DNA of 27,594 nt from an uncultured Bacilli bacterium (lineage in GTDB: Bacteria > Bacillota_I > Bacilli_A > RF39 > UBA660). Where the stretch lies: assembly GCA_947588975.1 (NCBI GenBank), contig CANQAF010000008.1, positions 1 through 27,594 on the forward strand, written 5' to 3'. This document shows, piece after piece, positions 15,260 to 21,953 of this stretch; the first letter of the stretch is position 1, and each line of letters starts with the position of its first letter. The notes beneath the pieces are model-generated. The model saw nothing but the letters and a program-made list of their open reading frames with translations, was not told the origin of the DNA and made no database searches. The translations under genes were made by a program, and so were the position numbers.

Positions 15260-16105
15260 TCATTCTTCTGGATGACCAGATGTTAAATTAATATCATATA
15301 CATGCCCAGGTTTTCTTTTTTGGATAGGGGGTAATTCAAAAACATTTTCCCCCCAATGTCGAATCATGTATTCTCTTGTGTTTCTTTGAACTGGAAGTTC
15401 AGTATCCTCAAAAGGAATCCTTACTGTTGGAAACATTTCATCTTTACGATAACGCAAAGGATGAAGAGGATTACGATATGTCCATGTTAAATCATCACCA
15501 ATGTATTTTGATTTTTGATTTAAAAATCCATACAACTTTGCATTTCCACGATACCAATATTTTAATGGGATTGGATTGATATGAAGATTTTCAAAAAAAA
15601 CGATAATTGGCATTAAGATACTATTGCAAAGTCTTAAAGGCAAATCCATAATTGTAGTCTTTGCCATATAATCATAAATAAATACGTCAATAAAAATACC
15701 ATCACAATCTGTACAACGGTTCGGAAGTAATTTATTAACCTCTTTAATGTATGTATTTTTTTTACGAATTTTCATATAAGGCCATGTAACATCATATTTT
15801 TTATTTTTTTCAAAGCAATGAAAGGTATATTTATCTTTATCCAAATCGCTTTCTAAAGCTTTCATAAAACGTTTATAATCTTTACGCATCATTGCAATAT
15901 CCATATCGTCATCCCAAGGGATAAATCCTTTATGACGATATGCACCAATTGTAGAACCCCCTGTCAAACAATAGTCTATATGATGTTTTCTGCATATTTT
16001 ATCAATATCTTTCATCATATCTAAGAGTGCAAGTTGCACATCACGTACTGTAATTTTTGTACCATCTTTTTTTTCTTTTAAAATATACTCCTCTTGATTT
16101 TCCAT
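15260..16105 (-). CDS. LicD-family phosphotransferase
   Basis: LicD-family proteins have a nucleotidyltransferase-like fold and move a phospho-alcohol such as phosphocholine or ribitol phosphate from a CDP carrier to a glycan. The 281-residue protein has the family core: YCLTGGSTIGAYRHKGFIPW at 45-64 with GGS at 49-51, then the metal-binding WDDDMDI at 64-70; a second family block is FIDVFIYD. No signal peptide is seen, so it is probably cytoplasmic or membrane-associated. I start at the ATG at 16103-16105 (MENQEEYIL), one base after the cytidylyltransferase stop, with AGAGGA upstream; a longer reading to 16189 would overlap that gene. The acceptor and alcohol are unknown. The neighbouring cytidylyltransferase suggests a linked CDP-activated donor. 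Confidence 0.9.
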   Translation of the reverse strand: MENQEEYILKEKKDGTKITVRDVQLALLDMMKDIDKICRKHHIDYCLTGGSTIGAYRHKGFIPWDDDMDIAMMRKDYKRFMKALESDLDKDKYTFHCFEKNKKYDVTWPYMKIRKKNTYIKEVNKLLPNRCTDCDGIFIDVFIYDYMAKTTIMDLPLRLCNSILMPIIVFFENLHINPIPLKYWYRGNAKLYGFLNQKSKYIGDDLTWTYRNPLHPLRYRKDEMFPTVRIPFEDTELPVQRNTREYMIRHWGENVFELPPIQKRKPGHVYDINLTSGHPEE

Positions 16106-16106
16106 A

Positions 16107-16805
16107 CTATTCCTCTTTTTCTGATAACAATGCCTGAAATATTTCAACATCAACTGGTGTTGTAATTTTAATATTTTTCTCTGATCCAATTGAAAAATAA
16201 ATAGTTTTTCCTAACCTCATCATCAGATCGCATGTTGCCGCCGCATCAGAAATAGATTGTTTTTCAGCCATTTCATGAGCCCAAATCATATCTTTTAAGT
16301 AAAAAACATGTGGTGTTTGCGTTCTTTTCAAATTTTCACGTATTAAATAAGTATTAGAAGTTTTCTGATCATTCGTTTGAACAATAACCTCTTGGCATGG
16401 AATTACCGCAACAGCATTTCCTTTTTCTCTACAAGTTACAATTGCATCAGAAATGATATCATCAGAAACTAAAGCACGATTCCCATCATGCACTAAAACA
16501 ATCGTATCTTCACTACACTGTTCATGTAATACATCAATACCTTTTTTAATAGACTCTTGTCCCGTTTTTCCACCAGTAACTACCCATTTTAATTTAGTGA
16601 TACAATATTGATTCGCATATGCTTTTAAAATTGGTTCCCAACCTTCTAAACATGTTACTAATATTGCATCAATCCCTGGGTACTGCTGAAACTTCTCTAA
16701 TGTATAAATAATAATAGGCTTGTTATTTACTGTTAAAAATTGTTTCGGAACAGCCGTACCAAATCTACTTCCGACTCCTGCCGCTGTAATTAACGCTACT
16801 GTCAT
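16107..16805 (-). CDS. ispD: IspD/TarI-family cytidylyltransferase
   Basis: Transfers CMP from CTP to a sugar- or polyol-phosphate. In IspD the substrate is methylerythritol 4-phosphate; in TarI it is ribitol 5-phosphate. The 232-residue protein has AAGVGSRFG (8-16), KQF (21-23), VHDGNR (105-110), QTPH (163-166), SD (186-187) and NIKITTPVD (211-219), all family marks. VHDGNR replaces the usual VHDAxRP, so substrate class is uncertain. I start at the ATG at 16803-16805 because AGGGAG lies 7 nt upstream; an upstream ATG at 16826 has no such site. The gene overlaps the ribosome-binding region of a small membrane gene and is followed after 1 nt by the LicD-family gene, which favours a cell-surface role over isoprenoids. 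Confidence 0.85.
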   Translation of the reverse strand: MTVALITAAGVGSRFGTAVPKQFLTVNNKPIIIYTLEKFQQYPGIDAILVTCLEGWEPILKAYANQYCITKLKWVVTGGKTGQESIKKGIDVLHEQCSEDTIVLVHDGNRALVSDDIISDAIVTCREKGNAVAVIPCQEVIVQTNDQKTSNTYLIRENLKRTQTPHVFYLKDMIWAHEMAEKQSISDAAATCDLMMRLGKTIYFSIGSEKNIKITTPVDVEIFQALLSEKEE

Positions 16806-16809
16806 ATCA

Positions 16810-16971
16810 TCACTCCCTACTTTCATTTATTCTAATCATGATTACAACACCTATAATCATAATTCCAATTCCTAGTAAAATAAAGGAAAAATCATTAAAA
16901 ATGATAAGTGCTATTATAAATAATATAAAAGAAAATAATATAGCGCCTAACATCCATTTATATCTTTTCAT
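16810..16971 (-). CDS. Small two-helix membrane protein
   Basis: I read a 53-residue frame that begins MKRYKWMLGAILFSF and ends INESRE, followed by TGA. It has two hydrophobic segments (about 8-25 and 30-46) separated by the polar turn FNDFS, with basic residues at the N-terminus, as in a helical hairpin. The stop codon lies in the ribosome binding site of the cytidylyltransferase, 4 nt ahead of its ATG, so the two are probably translationally coupled. AGGTGAT lies ahead of its start, and an extended -10 lies upstream. I do not recognise the family. It could be a membrane anchor or a regulatory peptide, but this is a guess. Confidence 0.65.
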   Translation of the reverse strand: MKRYKWMLGAILFSFILFIIALIIFNDFSFILLGIGIMIIGVVIMIRINESRE

Positions 16972-17007
16972 TATAATCACCTATATTAAAACTACTCATT
17001 CCTTATA

Positions 17008-17016
17008 AGTATACCA
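17008..17016 (-). promoter_or_regulatory. Extended -10 promoter of the membrane protein-cytidylyltransferase-LicD unit
   Basis: TGGTATACT on the minus strand is an extended -10 element (TGn before a one-mismatch TATAAT), about 40 nt ahead of the small membrane gene and just past the rpsR terminator. No good -35 is visible, which extended -10 promoters tolerate. Confidence 0.45.
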
Positions 17017-17021
17017 CAAAT

Positions 17022-17056
17022 ATAAAAAAAGAAAAAGTAAGAGATATTCTTACTTT
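17022..17056 (-). terminator. Intrinsic terminator of the rpsF-ssb-rpsR operon
   Basis: On the minus strand AAAGTAAGA pairs perfectly with TCTTACTTT around a 5-nt loop (arms at 17056-17048 and 17042-17034), followed by TTCTTTTTTT. The rpsR stop codon lies in the first arm. Confidence 0.85.
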
Positions 17057-17268
17057 ACAAATGGTATTAATGCCATAAAGCGAGCTTTCTTTACTTCATT
17101 TGCAATATGTCTTTGATGTTTTGAACAAGCTCCTGTTATTCTTCTAGGTAAAATTTTACCTTTATCACCACTGATATATTTTTTCATAATTTCAGCATCT
17201 TTATAGTCTACTGATTTTCCAGCACACATTTGGCATACTTTTTTCTTTTTTCTATAAAATTCAGCCAT
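17050..17268 (-). CDS. rpsR: 30S ribosomal protein S18
   Basis: Platform protein that forms a heterodimer with S6 and binds the central domain of 16S rRNA. It has 72 residues. VCQMC near residue 11 and GACSKHQR near residue 45 show the cysteine-bearing form, probably zinc-binding, and KILPRRITGACSKHQRHIA is the family core. AGGAGG lies ahead of the ATG, with the ssb stop codon TAG just before it. It is the last gene of the rpsF-ssb-rpsR operon. Confidence 0.97.
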   Translation of the reverse strand: MAEFYRKKKKVCQMCAGKSVDYKDAEIMKKYISGDKGKILPRRITGACSKHQRHIANEVKKARFMALIPFVK

Positions 17269-17279
17269 AATATCCTCCT

Positions 17280-17735
17280 CTAATCTAAGAAGTCATCATC
17301 GATTGACACACTGTCTCCAAAGTCAGCAAATGGATCATTTTCCACACTGACATCATTAACGGGAGCATCTTGATAGTCATAAGGACTTACATCATTTGTA
17401 TTAGATGCTTCTCTTTGTGCTTTACTTTCTACAAAATGGAATTGATCTAATACAACATCAGTTGTATATCTTTTATTTCCATCTTTATCATCATAACTTC
17501 CTGTTTGTAATCTACCTTCAATTGCAATTTGATTTCCTTTATCAAAATAATTGCAAATAGTTTCTGCTTGTTTTCTCCAAGCTACAATATTAATAAAATC
17601 TGCTTCTCTTTGACCATCTTGATTACTAAAAGCTCTATTGACTGCGATTGAAAAACGTGTAAATGGTACATTAGAGCCCGTATATCTTAATTCAGGTTTT
17701 GCAGTTAATCTTCCTAATAATATTACTCGATTCAT
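17280..17735 (-). CDS. ssb: Single-stranded DNA-binding protein with an unusual C-terminal tip
   Basis: Binds single-stranded DNA at forks and repair sites and recruits partners through its C-terminal tip. It has 151 residues. The N-terminal OB-fold (MNRVILLGRLTAKPELRYT to about residue 108, with DFINIVAWRKQAETICNY) is normal, followed by an acidic, Asn/Asp/Ser-rich linker. The tip reads DDDFLD and then a stop, instead of the DDDIPF or DDDLPF of most bacterial SSBs. The gene lies between rpsF and rpsR, its conserved place in Bacillota. Translation starts from an ATG with AGAGGT upstream. Confidence 0.96.
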   Translation of the reverse strand: MNRVILLGRLTAKPELRYTGSNVPFTRFSIAVNRAFSNQDGQREADFINIVAWRKQAETICNYFDKGNQIAIEGRLQTGSYDDKDGNKRYTTDVVLDQFHFVESKAQREASNTNDVSPYDYQDAPVNDVSVENDPFADFGDSVSIDDDFLD

Positions 17736-17745
17736 ATGAATACCT

Positions 17746-18036
17746 CTACTTTTCTAATTTTGTAATCAAATGACGCACTATATCACTGTTGATTAAAGCC
17801 AAACGATCAAATTCTTTAACAGCTTTGTCATCGCTAGCTTCTACTTGATATACATAGTAGTATCCACTTTTGAACTTTTTGATTTCATATGCTAACTCTC
17901 TTTGACCCATGTCTTTTTGATCAGTTATTGTAGCCCCATTATCTGTTAAAATCTTTCCAAAGTTACTAATTACTTTTTTGATTTCATCCTCACTTAATGT
18001 TGGTCTTACAATAAACATAATTTCATATTGATTCAT
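17746..18036 (-). CDS. rpsF: 30S ribosomal protein S6
   Basis: Binds S18 on the 30S platform. It has 96 residues. It starts MNQYEIMFIVRPTLSEDEIK, contains GQRELAYEIKKFKSGYYYVYQVEA (about 47-70) and ends RHLITKLEK. There is no long glutamate tail of the kind that is modified in enterobacteria. AAGGAGGTG lies 7 nt ahead of the ATG, and that site can pair with an upstream CTCCTT in the leader. Confidence 0.97.
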   Translation of the reverse strand: MNQYEIMFIVRPTLSEDEIKKVISNFGKILTDNGATITDQKDMGQRELAYEIKKFKSGYYYVYQVEASDDKAVKEFDRLALINSDIVRHLITKLEK

Positions 18037-18104
18037 GTTCTTGCACCTCCTTTTGGTCTATTCGGCTTCTTCTGAAGCAAGGAGTAAATTAATACTCGCT
18101 AATC
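18037..18104 (-). promoter_or_regulatory. rpsF leader resembling an S6:S18-binding motif, can hide the ribosome binding site
   Basis: In the minus-strand leader, CTCCTT (18084-18079) is exactly complementary to AAGGAG of the rpsF ribosome binding site (18052-18047). Between them is a perfect hairpin GCTTC-AGAA-GAAGC (18078-18065), directly followed by CG, so a CCG stands on its 3-prime side. A competing hairpin GAGTA/TACTC lies upstream. S6:S18 leaders with a CCG-bearing stem are known ahead of rpsF in many bacteria, and this leader has the same elements. Repression by S6:S18 is an inference. Confidence 0.55.
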
Positions 18105-18133
18105 ATTATAACAAAAAAGGTTTTTGATGTAAA
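18105..18133 (-). promoter_or_regulatory. Promoter of rpsF-ssb-rpsR
   Basis: TTTACA (18133-18128) and a perfect TATAAT (18110-18105) are 17 nt apart on the minus strand, close to the sigma-A consensus. Transcription would start near 18098, about 60 nt ahead of rpsF. Confidence 0.8.
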
Positions 18134-18175
18134 GCCTTTTCAATTGATATATATGTAATTTTTTTTAATTCATGC

Positions 18176-18198
18176 AAAAAAAAAGGAGCAGTACTCCT
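18176..18198 (-). terminator. Intrinsic terminator after the Bax-inhibitor-1-like gene
   Basis: AGGAG pairs with CTCCT around a TACTG loop on the minus strand and is followed by about eight T. The gene's TAG stop overlaps the first arm. Confidence 0.8.
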
Positions 18199-18844
18199 AA
18201 TCTTTTGAATCACCAAACAATCTTAATAAATCTAAGAAGATATTAATAAAGTCTAAATATAGTTCTAACGCTCCAATAATTGCTAAATTATCTTCATTTT
18301 CAAAATTATAGCTTAATAGTTTAATTTTTTGAACATCATATGCTGTAAATCCTAAGAATACTACTACACTAACGCATGAAATTACAATATCAAATGTTTC
18401 ACTATTTAAGAAAATATTAATAATAATGCATATGATAATGCCTAAAAGTGCCATCAACAAAAAGGTACCTATTTTCGTTAAATCTAATTTTGTATAATGC
18501 CCTATTAATGCAAATATTCCAAAGACAATGGCTGTAACCAAGAATACAAACATAATTGACTCTAATTTGAATTCAATAAAGATTGCGGCAAATGTAACGC
18601 CCGTTACAAATGAATATAATAAAAACATTATCTTTGCAGTCATTGGGTTCATCTTACGAATCCGTGCTGATAAAACAATAACTAATACAAGTTCAAGAAT
18701 GACAAGAAAGAAATACATTCCTCCTGAAAAAATATTGTAAACCATATTTTCATTTGTTGAAATATAATACCCAGTTCCAAAAGTTACTAATAAACCTAAG
18801 AACATCCATAAAAATACTTTAGAAAGTACATTTTTTATTTCCAT
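18197..18844 (-). CDS. Bax inhibitor-1/YccA-family membrane protein
   Basis: Integral membrane protein of the BI-1 (YccA/YetJ) family; YetJ of Bacillus subtilis is a pH-sensitive calcium leak channel, and YccA of E. coli binds FtsH. The 215-residue protein shows seven hydrophobic helices, beginning at about residue 10 and ending with the last helix ALELYLDFINIFLDLLRLFG at 190-209, whose LYLDFIN pattern is the family hallmark. AAGGAGG lies ahead of the ATG. It follows ychF by about 60 nt, so it may be read through from there or have its own weak promoter. Substrate and regulation are unknown; ftsH is also in this window, but no functional link is shown. Confidence 0.92.
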   Translation of the reverse strand: MEIKNVLSKVFLWMFLGLLVTFGTGYYISTNENMVYNIFSGGMYFFLVILELVLVIVLSARIRKMNPMTAKIMFLLYSFVTGVTFAAIFIEFKLESIMFVFLVTAIVFGIFALIGHYTKLDLTKIGTFLLMALLGIIICIIINIFLNSETFDIVISCVSVVVFLGFTAYDVQKIKLLSYNFENEDNLAIIGALELYLDFINIFLDLLRLFGDSKD

Positions 18845-18907
18845 ATTTATCCTCCTTATTTTAATATATACAAATTAAAATTTTTCATTACGATTCATGA
18901 AGTAATA

Positions 18908-20008
18908 TTATACATTGAATCGAAAATGGCATATATCACCATCTTGCATAATATATTCTTTTCCTTCTAAACGCATACGTCCTGCTTCCTTTACTTTCAA
19001 TTCTGAGCCATATTGTTCTAAATCTTCATAACTCATAATTTCAGCACGTATAAATCCTCGTTCAAAATCGCTATGAATAATACCAGCGCATTCTGGAGCT
19101 TTCATTCCTTTACGGAACGTCCAAGCTCTACATTCATCCTCTCCGGCAGTAAAATAAGTAGCAAGTCCAAGTAATGAATATGTTGCACGAATTAATTGAT
19201 CCAATCCACTTTCATTAATTCCTAAATCATTTAAAAAAGCCAGCTTATCATCATCGTTTAGTTCTGATAATTCCGATTCAATTTTTGCACATACTACAAT
19301 CACTTCGGCATTTTCACGCGATGCATATTCCTTAACTTGATCTACATAAGAATTTCCATTTGTAAGTAAATCTTCTTCACTAACATTAGCCATGTATATA
19401 ATAGGTTTTAATGTAAGCAAATTAAATGGTTTAATAAGTTTTAACTCTTCTTCTTCAAATGAAACTTGTCTTAATGGAATATTTTGCTCTAAATTTTCCT
19501 TTATTTTTGTCAATACATCTACTTCAAATTTTGTTTCTTTATCTTTAGACATTGCGGCTTTTTTGCCAATACGCCCTAGACGGTTATCAATAATTTCCAA
19601 ATCAGCAAGCATTAACTCTACATTAATAATTTCTATATCACGAATAGGATCCACGTTACCTTCTACATGAATAATGTTTTTATCTTCAAAACAACGGACA
19701 ACTTCACAGATAGCATCTACTTCACGAATATGACTTAAAAACTTATTTCCTAGTCCCTCACCTGTAGAAGCACCCTTCACTAAACCTGCAATATCGGTAA
19801 ATTCAAACGTTGTAGGAATAGTACGTTCTGGTATATATAATTTTTCTAAATATTCTAATCTCTTATCTGGTACCGTTACCACACCAACATTTGGATCAAT
19901 TGTCGCAAATGGATAATTAGCAGCTAATATATTTTTTTTTGTAATTGCATTAAATAGCGTAGATTTCCCAACATTAGGAAGTCCAACAATCCCTGCAGTT
20001 AAACTCAT
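18908..20008 (-). CDS. ychF: Redox-regulated ATPase YchF (Obg family)
   Basis: Obg-family P-loop protein that prefers ATP to GTP and associates with ribosomes. It has 366 residues. The P-loop GLPNVGKST is at 9-17, DIAG marks G3, and the NVSE motif in place of NKxD is the YchF mark for ATP use. A coiled region lies in the middle, and a TGS domain forms the end (about 280-366, with FTAGEDECRAWTFRKG and the final ICHFRFNV). It lies upstream of rpsF, as yyaF does in Bacillus. The start is an ATG after the short site GAGGCGATTGC. Confidence 0.97.
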   Translation of the reverse strand: MSLTAGIVGLPNVGKSTLFNAITKKNILAANYPFATIDPNVGVVTVPDKRLEYLEKLYIPERTIPTTFEFTDIAGLVKGASTGEGLGNKFLSHIREVDAICEVVRCFEDKNIIHVEGNVDPIRDIEIINVELMLADLEIIDNRLGRIGKKAAMSKDKETKFEVDVLTKIKENLEQNIPLRQVSFEEEELKLIKPFNLLTLKPIIYMANVSEEDLLTNGNSYVDQVKEYASRENAEVIVVCAKIESELSELNDDDKLAFLNDLGINESGLDQLIRATYSLLGLATYFTAGEDECRAWTFRKGMKAPECAGIIHSDFERGFIRAEIMSYEDLEQYGSELKVKEAGRMRLEGKEYIMQDGDICHFRFNV

Positions 20009-20030
20009 GCAATCGCCTCATTTCTTATTC

Positions 20031-20039
20031 ATTATATCA
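20031..20039 (-). promoter_or_regulatory. Extended -10 promoter of ychF
   Basis: TGATATAAT on the minus strand (TGn followed by a perfect TATAAT), about 22 nt ahead of the ychF ATG. The -35 region is poor. Position immediately downstream of the neighbouring operon's terminator fits a separate ychF transcript. Confidence 0.55.
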
Positions 20040-20067
20040 TAGATTCAATTTTACGAAAAGAAAAATT

Positions 20068-20091
20068 AAAAAAAGGCAATATTTCATTGCC
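20068..20091 (-). terminator. Intrinsic terminator of the parA-parB-DUF951-AbgT operon
   Basis: On the minus strand GGCAAT pairs with ATTGCC around a GAAAT loop and is followed by seven T. It lies about 140 nt past the transporter stop codon; the gap (20092-20228) has no open frame of note. Confidence 0.8.
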
Positions 20092-20228
20092 AATCCTTTT
20101 TTTATCTGTATTCTTCATCTACATTTTTATCGCTATATTTCTATCTTCTGCAATACAAAATGTTATTCTTGATGTATAATTTTAAAATTCCTTCTTGTAC
20201 TTTCTCTTTTTATTTTTAAATTTTGTAA

Positions 20229-21752
20229 TTATAACGTGATATAGGTTCCAATGCCAATTGGAAGTCCAATTACATACCACAAAATGATAATTAATAGCCA
20301 AATACCTGCAATCATAAAGATAGAAGGCAAAATCAATTTTAATGTACCAAATACACTAATTTGTTTTTTCTCATTCGTTCTATATTTTTCTAAGAATGAC
20401 AACATAATAATAAAATAAATAAATATTGGTGTAATAGATTTACCAATTCCATCTGCTACTTTAAAAATAAATTGTGTAAATCCTGGTGTAATATTAGAAC
20501 GCATAAATAACGGTATTACTGTTGGATATAATAAATTCCATTTGTCCATTGTTCCTGGAAGTAAAATACTCATTAAAATGGTAATAACAAAGAACGTAAC
20601 AATTAATACAATACCAGAAAATTGTAGTCCATTCATAAATTCAATCAAACGAGTAGCAATGACAATACCAAGATTTGACCAATTTAAAAGCGCAAGCATT
20701 TGTGAAGCAAAAAATGTAAGAACAAACAATAGTCCTAAATTTTCAAAATTTTTGGATAAACCTAAACTAAATTCACTACCATTTTTTATATTTCCAGATA
20801 CTTTACCATAAATATAACCAAATATAATAAATAAAAATGTAATAATTAAAACAAGGCCATTCCCAAATGGAGCATTATTTCCCAGCAATTGATCCATATA
20901 CCTTGTTGCATCATGATCGAGTAAAATTCCCGCAACTGGAATATCAATTGGTAATATCATAAAAACGATTAAAATGATATAACCAATGCCAAATAATAAT
21001 GCAGCAATCATAGCTTTTCTAGATACATTTAATTCTTCCTCTTCTGTTATATAACGAATTGTCATTTTTGGAACCAGAAATCTATTGATTACCATAGTAG
21101 ATAGCATAGACATCAATATAGTAGAAATAAACGAAATATAAAAGTTAGAGAATAAACTATATTTATAATTTGGGTCTACGCTTAATTGCGCAGAAGCTTG
21201 TGAAGTCATTCCTATCAAGTGGTCATTATAATTAAAAATAAAACCTGTCCCATATCCAAGTGTAATTCCTAAGAATAATGTTACTATTCCAAGTACTGGA
21301 TGTTTTCCAATATATTTATACATCATTCCAATCAATGGAATTAAAAATATATAACTATAATCTCCCATTACTGTACTAATCATTCCGATAAAAATTGTAA
21401 TAAAAATGATTATATTTAACTTTACTTTTCGCAAAGGAGTAAATAGTACCTTCAAAAACCCACTTTTTTCACAAATACTAATTCCAATTAAAGCTATAAT
21501 TAAATAAACAAGTGGTTCTAATAATGTAAAATTTGCAACGGCATTGCCAACTAAAAAGCGAAGTCCTTCAATACTCATTACATTTTTAACTGTAATTAAA
21601 GAGGATTCTAATGTTCCATTTGCGATTACAGTTTGAGATCCCTCAATCCCTAAAATAGAAAAAACTGCACTCAAAATTGCAATTAATAAAGTTAGTAATG
21701 ATAGAACTAAAACGGGCCCCATTTTTTTATCTTTATTCTTTTTTCTAGCCAT
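20229..21752 (-). CDS. AbgT-family transporter
   Basis: Integral membrane protein of 507 residues with many hydrophobic helices, the first at about 11-33. The segment VKNVMSIEGLRFLVGNAVANFTLLEPL and then ISICEKSGFLK matches the conserved AbgT region. The later segment MDKWNLLYPTVIPLFM, with FKVADGIGKSITPIFIYF after it, matches the second AbgT repeat. The usual SASAKW signature reads PGTMDKW here. Known AbgT members carry p-aminobenzoyl-glutamate or export sulfonamide-type drugs; the substrate here cannot be read. The start is an ATG with AGGAGG overlapping the DUF951 stop, so it is the last gene of the parA-parB operon, an unusual place for such a transporter. Confidence 0.85.
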   Translation of the reverse strand: MARKKNKDKKMGPVLVLSLLTLLIAILSAVFSILGIEGSQTVIANGTLESSLITVKNVMSIEGLRFLVGNAVANFTLLEPLVYLIIALIGISICEKSGFLKVLFTPLRKVKLNIIIFITIFIGMISTVMGDYSYIFLIPLIGMMYKYIGKHPVLGIVTLFLGITLGYGTGFIFNYNDHLIGMTSQASAQLSVDPNYKYSLFSNFYISFISTILMSMLSTMVINRFLVPKMTIRYITEEEELNVSRKAMIAALLFGIGYIILIVFMILPIDIPVAGILLDHDATRYMDQLLGNNAPFGNGLVLIITFLFIIFGYIYGKVSGNIKNGSEFSLGLSKNFENLGLLFVLTFFASQMLALLNWSNLGIVIATRLIEFMNGLQFSGIVLIVTFFVITILMSILLPGTMDKWNLLYPTVIPLFMRSNITPGFTQFIFKVADGIGKSITPIFIYFIIMLSFLEKYRTNEKKQISVFGTLKLILPSIFMIAGIWLLIIILWYVIGLPIGIGTYITL

Positions 21753-21760
21753 AATACCTC

Positions 21761-21943
21761 CTAATAAGTAATTACTTTTTTTAATTTTTTATTAAAATCA
21801 ATACGTGGAATCATCACGCATCTTCCGCATTTCACACATTTAATTTTAATATCTGCACCAATGCGAATAATTTCCCATTCGTTTGTACCACAGGGATGAG
21901 GTTTTTTCATAATAACAATACTTCCCAATTTGTATTCATTCAT
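21761..21943 (-). CDS. DUF951 family protein
   Basis: Small 60-residue protein with the DUF951 signature KKPHPCGTNEWEIIRIGADI (about 11-30) followed by IKCVKCGRCVMIPR. The cysteines in HPCG and KCVKCGRC suggest a metal-binding or zinc-ribbon-like fold; no function is established. In Bacillota it is typically found near parB and ychF. I start at the ATG at 21941-21943 (MNEYKLGSIV) because family members begin there and GGTGAG lies just upstream. A second ATG at 21967 would overlap the end of parB. Confidence 0.9.
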   Translation of the reverse strand: MNEYKLGSIVIMKKPHPCGTNEWEIIRIGADIKIKCVKCGRCVMIPRIDFNKKLKKVITY

Positions 21944-21953
21944 GATCTCACCA

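Noticed and set aside
16106..16189. Longer start of the LicD-family gene adding 28 residues
   Set aside because: It would run back through the end of the cytidylyltransferase. The ATG one base past that stop has AGAGGA upstream.
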